Shown in pieces: positions 1-4,906 of a DNA stretch of 9,186 nucleotides. Origin of the DNA: an uncultured Alphaproteobacteria bacterium (lineage in GTDB: Bacteria > Pseudomonadota > Alphaproteobacteria > RF32 > CAG-239). Within the stretch, counting starts at the first letter, position 1. The number at the start of each line of letters is the position of its first letter. A model generated the notes under the pieces. That model saw only the letters and a program-made list of their open reading frames with translations. It searched no databases and was not told the DNA's origin. Made by a program: the position numbers and the translations under genes. The stretch lies in contig URWU01000043.1 in NCBI GenBank assembly GCA_900551585.1, positions 1 to 9,186 on the forward strand, in the 5' to 3' direction.

Positions 1-44
1 CACTCGACTAGTCGTCGGCAGCGTCAGATGTGTATAAGAGACAG
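1..44 (+). other. Nextera sequencing adapter with i5 index (artifact)
   Basis: This is library sequence, not genome. Bases 1-3 (CAC) match the end of the Illumina P5 oligo. Bases 4-11 (TCGACTAG) match the Nextera XT i5 index S513. Bases 12-44 match the Read 1 transposase adapter, ending in the Tn5 mosaic end AGATGTGTATAAGAGACAG. An ATG inside the adapter at 28 opens a reading frame that runs into the real amidase gene and adds a false N-terminus (MCIRDR). The genome begins at about base 45. Confidence 0.98.
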
Positions 45-45
45 G

Positions 46-951
46 GATAATGATTTTTATGATATTTTCGGCCGCAAGATTAAACCCGCCTACAATACGC
101 TGATTGAAAGTCCTGTTCCTTTTTATGATGATCGTACCAGTGAAATTTCCAAGTTGATCATTCATTGTTCCTGGGGGTCTCAGGCCGGAGATTTGATTGA
201 TGCTTTTGCCCGCAATGAAGTCAGCGCCCATTATATCATAGATGTTGACGGTGTGATTATTCAATGTGTTTCCGAAAAGAAACGCGGTTTTCATGCCGGG
301 GAAAGCTATTGGGGAAAAGACGGAGGGCCGGCCGGAAACCGCAAAAATCTGAATGATGACAGCATTGGGATTGAGATGTGCAGCCAGACCATGGGGCAGA
401 CACCTTATACGGAAAAACAGTTTAGTTCGTTGAAATGGCTGGCAGCTTCAATTGCCTGGCGGCATCAGATAAAACCGTATAATATTACGGGGCATTCTGA
501 TGTTGCGGCCCGCAGAAAAGCGGATCCGGGAAAAATGCTCAACTGGGAAAAACTGGCTGAAATCGGTGTCGGCTATTGGTATAATCTTAAAGATGCGGCA
601 TGTATGAAAGGGGTTTCAACCAGACAGGCTTTGGGGATTATCGGTTATAATGTCCGAACCGAAGAAGATGCCGCCGCTTCAACCTATGCTTTTCTGCGCC
701 ACTTTTGTCCGGACAGGGTAGCGGTGCCTGCTAATGTCCGCGATGTGATAAAAAATGTTTATCCTCGTGATGAGCAAACCAGACAGGAATTGTTCCGGGA
801 TAAGAATATTCAGCAGATTGCCCAAGCTGTTGCCGCGCAGGTTATTCGTATCCGAATGCAGGAGAAAAACATCACTTTACAGGTTCGTCAGGAACATGCC
901 AACCGAATTGCCCGTCAAAATATTTTTGATTTGCAAAATTGCCGTTCATAA
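46..951 (+). CDS. N-acetylmuramoyl-L-alanine amidase, AmpD/AmiD-like (Amidase_2), 5' partial
   Basis: Zinc amidase that cleaves the bond between N-acetylmuramic acid and the stem peptide of peptidoglycan. Numbered from the adapter ATG at 28, the Amidase_2 domain spans about residues 38-176. The zinc ligands are H46 (IIHCSW), H156 (TGHSD) and D166 (KADPG). Catalytic-type E116 (SIGIE) and K164 are present, with SAHY at 66-69. Residues about 195-245 (GYNV, then AFLRHFCP) resemble the degenerate peptidoglycan-binding tail of AmiD, and a basic, helical C-terminus follows. The true start is missing: the first six residues are adapter-encoded, so neither a signal peptide nor a lipobox can be assessed and location (cytosolic recycling or periplasmic/outer membrane) is open. 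The AmiD-like tail favours an envelope role. It converges on the recombinase gene with 27 bp between stop codons and no clear terminator. Confidence 0.9.
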   Translation, partial: DNDFYDIFGRKIKPAYNTLIESPVPFYDDRTSEISKLIIHCSWGSQAGDLIDAFARNEVSAHYIIDVDGVIIQCVSEKKRGFHAGESYWGKDGGPAGNRKNLNDDSIGIEMCSQTMGQTPYTEKQFSSLKWLAASIAWRHQIKPYNITGHSDVAARRKADPGKMLNWEKLAEIGVGYWYNLKDAACMKGVSTRQALGIIGYNVRTEEDAAASTYAFLRHFCPDRVAVPANVRDVIKNVYPRDEQTRQELFRDKNIQQIAQAVAAQVIRIRMQEKNITLQVRQEHANRIARQNIFDLQNCRS

Positions 952-978
952 TTTTTGAAGAAGATTCAGGTCTTATTG

Positions 979-1566
979 TCAACATTTCAAATAGCGATAA
1001 AGCGTTGAGATGTTGATATGCAGGTTTTTGGCAATCTGAATTTTGGGTATTTGTTTTTCTATCATTTTTTTGATGATTGTTTCTTTGCCGCGAAGTTTGG
1101 TCGTTTTATTTTTGCTTCCCAGCGGCCGGCCGATAATTTTTCCTTCGGCACGCAGACGCTGCAAAGCCTCTTTGGTGCGGGAAGAAATGAGGTTGCGTTC
1201 TATTTCGGCGCTCAGGCCGAAAGCAAAGGCAAGCACTTTTGACTGAATGTCCATGCCCAGTTTGTAGTTATCCTTTATTGTCCAAACCTGGCAGCCGTTT
1301 TCCATACAATGGTGCAGAATGCTCATTATCTGCATGAGATTGCGTCCCAAACGTGATAATTCCGAGGTGATTAAAATATCCCCGGTTTTTAACTGTTTAA
1401 GGATTTTTCCAAGCTTTCTTTTATTTAAGTCTGATGTTGAAGAAATTGTTTCTGTTATCCAGCGATTGACAACCAGATTGTGTTGAGATGTGAATTTTTG
1501 AATTTCGAATTTCTGGTTCTCGATATTTTGCTTATCGGTGCTTACTCTGATATATCCGTAAATCAT
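979..1566 (-). CDS. Serine recombinase/DNA invertase, Mpi-like family
   Basis: Small serine recombinase of the resolvase/invertase superfamily, 195 aa, normal full length. The catalytic domain occupies about 1-140: R7 and nucleophile S9 in RVSTDKQ, then R72 and R75 in SELSRLGRN. S71 sits where many resolvases carry Asp. The segment around residues 115-133 (FAFGLSAEIERNLIS) continues into the long E helix, followed by GRPLGSKNK. Residues about 166-193 form a C-terminal helix-turn-helix (QIAKNLHINISTLYRYL) for site recognition. Overall wording of the sequence resembles the Bacteroides Mpi 'master invertase' group, known for flipping promoters. The ATG at 1566 has a good Shine-Dalgarno (AAGGA, 9-nt spacer), but that sequence lies inside a hairpin. 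A perfect consensus promoter faces this gene. There are no transposase partners, so it is probably a standalone invertase; resolvase activity cannot be excluded. Confidence 0.93.
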   Translation of the reverse strand: MIYGYIRVSTDKQNIENQKFEIQKFTSQHNLVVNRWITETISSTSDLNKRKLGKILKQLKTGDILITSELSRLGRNLMQIMSILHHCMENGCQVWTIKDNYKLGMDIQSKVLAFAFGLSAEIERNLISSRTKEALQRLRAEGKIIGRPLGSKNKTTKLRGKETIIKKMIEKQIPKIQIAKNLHINISTLYRYLKC

Positions 1567-1603
1567 AACAACTAATCCTTTTTTTATTATTGGATTAGCA
1601 GTT
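1567..1603 (-). promoter_or_regulatory. Leader hairpin sequestering the recombinase Shine-Dalgarno
   Basis: On the minus-strand transcript, CTAATCC (1598-1592) pairs with GGATTAG (1578-1572) across a 13-nt A/U-rich loop. After a 2x2 internal mismatch, AAC (1603-1601) pairs with GTT (1569-1567). The GGA of the recombinase Shine-Dalgarno sits in the 3' arm, so folding would hide the ribosome binding site. This could be translational control of the recombinase; a DNA operator is the alternative. Confidence 0.5.
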
Positions 1604-1617
1604 TAGATGAAATCTAA
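1603..1617. repeat. Short palindrome in the recombinase leader
   Basis: Perfect 6-3-6 palindrome TTAGAT-GAA-ATCTAA in the predicted untranslated leader of the recombinase mRNA, directly next to the hairpin covering the Shine-Dalgarno. It could be a small RNA hairpin or a protein-binding half of the control region. Short palindromes arise by chance in AT-rich DNA, so a function is uncertain. Confidence 0.4.
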
Positions 1618-1633
1618 GTCATTGAAAATAAAC

Positions 1634-1662
1634 GAACATTTGATTGAATTATAATAATGTTC
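1634..1662. repeat. Operator-like inverted repeat spanning the recombinase -10 box
   Basis: Perfect 7-bp inverted repeat GAACATT (1634-1640) and AATGTTC (1656-1662), spacer 15 nt. Half-sites are 22 bp centre to centre, about two helical turns. One arm lies between the -35 and -10 boxes and the other covers the predicted transcription start, which is classic repressor placement. The protein that would bind is unknown; the recombinase itself is one candidate. Confidence 0.55.
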
Positions 1663-1676
1663 TTATATGTTGTCAA
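1648..1676 (-). promoter_or_regulatory. Consensus sigma70-type promoter of the recombinase gene
   Basis: Read on the minus strand, the -35 box TTGACA (1676-1671) and the -10 box TATAAT (1653-1648) are both perfect and separated by exactly 17 nt. The predicted start of transcription is near 1641, giving a leader of about 75 nt before the recombinase ATG at 1566. Such an ideal promoter for a recombinase gene implies strong control elsewhere, and repeats at the promoter and in the leader could provide it. Confidence 0.82.
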
Positions 1677-1754
1677 GCTAAATTAAATTTTGAAAAAAAG
1701 GTTATGAATTACAGCTACTTGTCAGGGCGGCATTTTATCAGCTTTTTCTAAATA

Positions 1755-1789
1755 ACCATGCAAAAAACGGTTCGTTATTTTGCAATGGT
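1755..1789. repeat. 35-bp near-perfect palindrome upstream of the pilin gene
   Basis: ACCAT, GCAAAA and AACG (1755-1769) pair with CGTT (1773-1776), TTTTGC (1778-1783) and ATGGT (1785-1789) around a GTT loop, giving 15 base pairs with only two single-base bulges (A1777, A1784). No T-tract follows, so it is a poor terminator. The size and dyad symmetry fit a recombinase or regulator binding site, and its centre contains the right arm of the candidate invertible segment. Confidence 0.55.
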
Positions 1790-1849
1790 GTGAAGTTACG
1801 GGCATTTCATTAAAGTGAATTTGTTGTAATTTTATGTAAAGGGAAAATA

Positions 1850-2197
1850 ATGATTTCTTTTGTTAAACGTAATGTTTGCACAATCAGTTGTATCGTCCTG
1901 ACGATTTTGATGGGGACTACCGGTCGTGCGTTTGCCATGGAGGATTTAATGCAAACAGCAGAGACCAAAGCTGCGTTGACATTTAAAGCTGTCAAACAGA
2001 TTGTTTTTGTTGTCGGCGGTTTTGGTTTAGTTGCTTTGGCATTTATGGCCATCTTCGGCAAACTGGATTGGAAAAAGTTCTCGGCGCTGGCTGTCGGCCT
2101 GGCTATTTTGGCTGCTGCCGGTGCTATCGTTGACTATGCTACAGGAGACGGAGCAGGATCGCAGCTATCTGATACTTTCGGAACGAAGAAATATTAA
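1850..2197 (+). CDS. VirB2/TrbC-like small pilin protein
   Basis: A 115-residue exported hydrophobic protein with the architecture of VirB2/TrbC major pilins of type IV secretion systems. Residues 1-29 are a signal peptide (basic VKR start, hydrophobic core, likely cleavage after AFA). A short polar segment (30-49) precedes transmembrane helix 1 (about 50-69, glycine-rich VVGGFGLVALAFMAIFG). A basic loop, KLDWKKF (71-77), and helix 2 (about 78-97) follow, then a polar tail. The ATG at 1850 has an AAAGGGA ribosome binding site, with an exact terminator after the stop. No other secretion-system genes (VirB3, VirB4 and so on) are in the window, so it is either an orphan pilin or separated from its system. 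Expression may depend on the upstream recombinase-linked switch. The family call rests on architecture and wording, not on a search. Confidence 0.75.
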   Translation: MISFVKRNVCTISCIVLTILMGTTGRAFAMEDLMQTAETKAALTFKAVKQIVFVVGGFGLVALAFMAIFGKLDWKKFSALAVGLAILAAAGAIVDYATGDGAGSQLSDTFGTKKY

Positions 2198-2241
2198 AAT
2201 AAAATTGCATTGAATTCGACTTTAATAAGTCTAGCAACTTG

Positions 2242-2280
2242 CCCTTCCGGTAACCAGCATTGCCGGAAGGGATTTGTTTT
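2242..2280 (+). terminator. Rho-independent terminator after the pilin gene
   Basis: A perfect 9-bp GC-rich stem, CCCTTCCGG (2242-2250) with CCGGAAGGG (2263-2271), has a 12-nt loop and is followed by ATTTGTTTT. It begins 44 nt after the pilin stop, and its tail touches the stop codon of the convergent ogt gene. The opposite strand lacks a T-tract after the stem, so it mainly terminates plus-strand transcription. Confidence 0.88.
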
Positions 2281-2749
2281 AAATGGAATGCATTTGTTCC
2301 AGAGCAAGAAGTTTTTGTTTGATGTCAAGGCCGCCGGCATAACCGACTAATTTACCGTCGGCACCGATGACGCGGTGGCAGGGAATAATTATGCCAATCG
2401 GGTTTTTGTTATTGGCCATGCCGATTGCCCGACAGGCTTTGGGGTTGCCGATTTTGACCGCCATTTCTTTGTAGCTGGCTGTTTGGCCATAAGGAATGGT
2501 TAAAAGCGCCTGCCATGCAGCCTGCTGAAAAGCGGTTCCCCGCGGAGCCAAAGGTAAGTCAAAAGTCCGGCGCCGGCCGGCAAAATATTCTTCTAACTGG
2601 CGGTGAGCCTCTTTGAGTAAAGCCGTCTCTTTAACCTCGGCATTTTGCGGCAGTTTGGGGCTGTTGCCAAAGCTGCAGTTCGTCAGTAGCCCATTTTCTT
2701 CGGCAAGAGTTAACGGGCCGAACGAGGTTTGATAAGTGAATTTGAACAT
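2279..2749 (-). CDS. ogt: Methylated-DNA--protein-cysteine S-methyltransferase (Ogt/Ada-C type)
   Basis: Suicide DNA-repair protein that moves the alkyl group from O6-alkylguanine (and O4-alkylthymine) in DNA onto its own cysteine. The 156 aa are the usual Ogt length. The N-terminal ribonuclease-H-like domain covers about 1-68. The C-terminal DNA-binding domain covers about 70-153, with the helix-turn-helix region at PYGQTASYKEMA (86-97), arginine finger R107 in CRAIGMA, and the active-site motif PCHRV with C124. The ATG at 2749 lies 3 bp after the DUF3750 stop, and a good AAGGA site sits 7 nt upstream within the end of that gene, so it is probably translated from the same mRNA as the last gene of the operon. 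Nothing suggests Ada-type regulation, because the N-terminal methylphosphotriester domain is absent. Confidence 0.95.
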   Translation of the reverse strand: MFKFTYQTSFGPLTLAEENGLLTNCSFGNSPKLPQNAEVKETALLKEAHRQLEEYFAGRRRTFDLPLAPRGTAFQQAAWQALLTIPYGQTASYKEMAVKIGNPKACRAIGMANNKNPIGIIIPCHRVIGADGKLVGYAGGLDIKQKLLALEQMHSI

Positions 2750-2752
2750 GGC

Positions 2753-3526
2753 TTAATCCTTTTTCAACGGGGCGTCTTTAACGCCAATACGGCCGATAAA
2801 CGGCAGCTTGAGCGCCGGCCGCAGAAAATCAATGCCGAAGGCCATACCGAGCAGATTAATCTCTATGCCTTCGGCCTTGCCGATAGTGAGGCCGAGAATA
2901 CCCCAGAGAGAGAACTGATAACCGCTGCCGCTTTCCGACGGACCGAAAAAGTCACCGCGGTTTATCCAGTCTTTGCCGATGGCATTTGACGGCAGTTCGA
3001 CGGTGAGCTCCGGTGTGTTGCGGATGATGTTGGCAACAAAAGAGTTGCTGTTCGGCCCCGGCCAGACATTATAATAAGTTTTGTAGGGATAATCTTTGAC
3101 ATACTGCATGATTTTCGGAATGGCTTTTTCGGCTGCTTTGCCGCGGATTTCTTCAATCAGTTCCGGTTTGGAGCCATACCAGTAGCGGTCGGGAATATCC
3201 TGGCGGACGGTGACGGCGTTGCCTGAAAAATAGAGGTTCCAGCCCATGACTTGATAGGTGACATAGTATTTGGCATTTTTTTCTTTGGTGGCAACCCAGC
3301 TGTGTACGGATAGAAAACCGCGCCAGTTGATGGTGCGGGCGACATATACCTGCACGATGGCTTCCGGAGCTTCTGACGGCAACGGAGCCAGTCCGGCACT
3401 TTCTCTGTTGGCGGTGCGCCAGTCGCGATGAGTTACAATCATGGCAATAACCAGTCCGGTTAAAAGGAGCGCTAAAAGGCTGCGGCGAAAAGTTTTGGTT
3501 TTCAGAAAACAAAAATTAATATTCAT
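2753..3526 (-). CDS. DUF3750 family membrane-anchored protein
   Basis: Protein of 257 aa resembling the proteobacterial DUF3750 family, whose function is not established. A basic N-terminus (KTKTFRR) precedes one transmembrane helix (about 16-32), so the rest is probably periplasmic. Family-like blocks are EAIVQVYVARTINWRG (55-70), VHSW (74-77), RGKAAEKAIPKI (128-139), WPGPNSNSF (155-163), NAIGKDW (181-187), and a C-terminal block (about 207-246) ending LRPALKLPFIGRIG. The His block followed by an N-S-N-x-F block recalls LRAT/PPPDE-like papain folds with Ser in place of Cys, but that is my inference. I chose the ATG at 3526; a TTG one codon upstream is less likely. It starts 14 bp after the TPR gene stop, and its end overlaps the ogt ribosome binding site. 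Confidence 0.82.
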   Translation of the reverse strand: MNINFCFLKTKTFRRSLLALLLTGLVIAMIVTHRDWRTANRESAGLAPLPSEAPEAIVQVYVARTINWRGFLSVHSWVATKEKNAKYYVTYQVMGWNLYFSGNAVTVRQDIPDRYWYGSKPELIEEIRGKAAEKAIPKIMQYVKDYPYKTYYNVWPGPNSNSFVANIIRNTPELTVELPSNAIGKDWINRGDFFGPSESGSGYQFSLWGILGLTIGKAEGIEINLLGMAFGIDFLRPALKLPFIGRIGVKDAPLKKD

Positions 3527-3540
3527 CAAGAATGTCCAGA

Positions 3541-4905
3541 TTATATAAAGCTCAAAGTCTGACTGGTTTTGGCAATATTGGTGGTGATTTTACGGGCGTC
3601 TTCTTCAAGCTCCATATTCTCGAATATATATAAGGCGTCGTGAAAATATTCCAAGGCCTCTTCCAGTAATGCGCGGTCGGCTTTGTTTTTACCGAGGCGG
3701 TAATAAATTTCGCCGATACTTTCCTGAATTTTTGCCCAGGAAAGCGGGTCGCGTTTTTCGGTTATGACTTTTTGGCGGTTTTTGTAGCAGGCGATTGCCA
3801 GTTCGGAAATATCTTCGCTGTGGCTGAAGCTGCCTAAGAGTGCCAGCATATGGGCCAGATCGCCCTGAATATTGGCCCAGAACTCGGGGAAGAGGGCGTA
3901 GGTATAAATTTTTTCAGCCTCGCGCAGCTGGAAAACAGCATCACGCAGAGCCTGAATGTCTTCTTTGCGGCGCCAGTAGTTGAAGAATAAATGCGACAGT
4001 TTATAAGAGATATAGCCGTAATCGTAGGGATAGTTATATTTGCTCAAATATTTCTGCGCCTGGCGGAAATAGTTGATGGCATTGCGGAAGTGTGACTCGG
4101 GGCGGCGTTCGGAATATTCGCCGGCGCTGTCATAGAGCTGGGCAATGTGATTATAAATGCAGCCGAGATGAATGGGATTTTTGATTAAATCCTGATGTTT
4201 TAACGCAGTGTCAAAAAGGTTTTTGACAATTTTATAATCTTTGCCGTCGCCGCGGTCATAGGCATAGCTGAGGTAGATGATGCCGAGCAGATTCATGACA
4301 TAGGGCATATATTCAATCGACAGGGTTTTAGCGGAATTGTCCTGCGACAATAAATGAATGATTTTTTTGAGCAGGAATTTCTTTTGGATTTTAGCCTGTT
4401 TGTCAGCCGGATTGATAGCGCTGACAATGGCTCCGTAAATCAGGTTGCCCAAAGCCGGCGGAAAACTGTCGGGATGTCCGGCGATGTCGGCCGGAATATA
4501 AAAACTGTCCATTAATGAAATAAAGGCATTATCTTCTTTTTCATATTGGCTGGTGTTTTGAAAATTGATGCGGATTTTTTCGCCTTCGCGGTATCCCCAA
4601 ACCAGAACATCGGCTCCGGTTTTATCTATGATTTCCTGACCTTTGTCGATGAGGTCGAATAAGGTTCTGCTGTCAAGATTGAGGAAAGTTTTTGAAAAAG
4701 GCTCGTCAAAATAGGCAACATTCAAACCTTCTTTGCTTTCCATCTGTTTGGCGATGATTTCGCCGCTGCGGCTTTCAACGCTGTCGGAAAACTCAATGAC
4801 CACCGCTTTGAAATTAATCTGATGATAGTTTACAAAAGTTTCGTCTTGATTCGAAGCTTTTGAGCGCGGCAGCAAAAAAGATTTTATCAGGTTCAGCAGT
4901 TGCAT
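3541..4905 (-). CDS. TPR-repeat protein of unknown function
   Basis: Protein of 454 aa with no recognised catalytic motif. Residues 30-115 look like a small alpha/beta domain (KAVVIEF strand, long helix at 80-96, then GADVLVWGYREGEKIRINF), reminiscent of domains placed before TPRs in other alphaproteobacterial proteins. From about 195 to 450 the protein is helical with tetratricopeptide-like repeats, clearest in WANIQGDLAHMLALLG (343-358) and WAKIQESIGEIYYRLG (390-405), which repeat with a period of about 47 residues. This suggests a protein-interaction scaffold. There is no signal peptide, so it is probably cytoplasmic, possibly partnering the membrane protein encoded just upstream. A frame open from a TTG at 4938 exists, but the ATG at 4905 is preferred. 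It follows the upstream stop as TGA-T-ATG, implying translational coupling. Confidence 0.78.
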   Translation of the reverse strand: MQLLNLIKSFLLPRSKASNQDETFVNYHQINFKAVVIEFSDSVESRSGEIIAKQMESKEGLNVAYFDEPFSKTFLNLDSRTLFDLIDKGQEIIDKTGADVLVWGYREGEKIRINFQNTSQYEKEDNAFISLMDSFYIPADIAGHPDSFPPALGNLIYGAIVSAINPADKQAKIQKKFLLKKIIHLLSQDNSAKTLSIEYMPYVMNLLGIIYLSYAYDRGDGKDYKIVKNLFDTALKHQDLIKNPIHLGCIYNHIAQLYDSAGEYSERRPESHFRNAINYFRQAQKYLSKYNYPYDYGYISYKLSHLFFNYWRRKEDIQALRDAVFQLREAEKIYTYALFPEFWANIQGDLAHMLALLGSFSHSEDISELAIACYKNRQKVITEKRDPLSWAKIQESIGEIYYRLGKNKADRALLEEALEYFHDALYIFENMELEEDARKITTNIAKTSQTLSFI

Positions 4906-4906
4906 A

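Larger units (their letters stand above)
1625..1781. repeat. Candidate invertible segment bounded by imperfect inverted repeats
   Basis: The left arm AAAATAAACGAAC (1625-1637) is the reverse complement of the right arm GTTCGTTATTTT (1770-1781) apart from one missing T. The 132 bp between them contain the consensus promoter that now faces the recombinase. Inversion would place that promoter on the plus strand with its -10 near 1754-1759, aimed at the pilin gene 84 nt beyond the predicted start. The arms are short and imperfect, so this is a hypothesis raised mainly by the adjacent Mpi-like invertase. Confidence 0.35.
1567..1849. other. 283-bp AT-rich divergent control region
   Basis: This is the longest gene-free stretch in the window, between the divergent recombinase and pilin genes. 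It holds the recombinase promoter, its operator-like repeat, two leader hairpins, the 35-bp palindrome and the candidate inversion arms, each listed separately. I found no convincing sigma70 promoter facing the pilin gene in the present orientation, and no short ORF with a ribosome binding site. Confidence 0.7.

Noticed and set aside
952..978. Bidirectional terminator between the convergent amidase and recombinase genes
   Set aside because: Only a 4-bp AAGA/TCTT pairing is present, with no GC-rich stem.
1634..1662. LexA/SOS box over the recombinase promoter because of the GAAC and GTTC words
   Set aside because: The known arrangements (GAAC-N4-GTTC, or GTTC-N7-GTTC in alphaproteobacteria) do not fit; here GAAC and GTTC are separated by 21 bases.
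1810..2061. Minus-strand open frame opposite the pilin gene
   Set aside because: Low-complexity shadow of the pilin codons with no ribosome binding site or recognisable family.
2729..2989. Plus-strand open frame opposite the DUF3750/ogt junction
   Set aside because: Antisense shadow of two well-supported genes, without a start signal.
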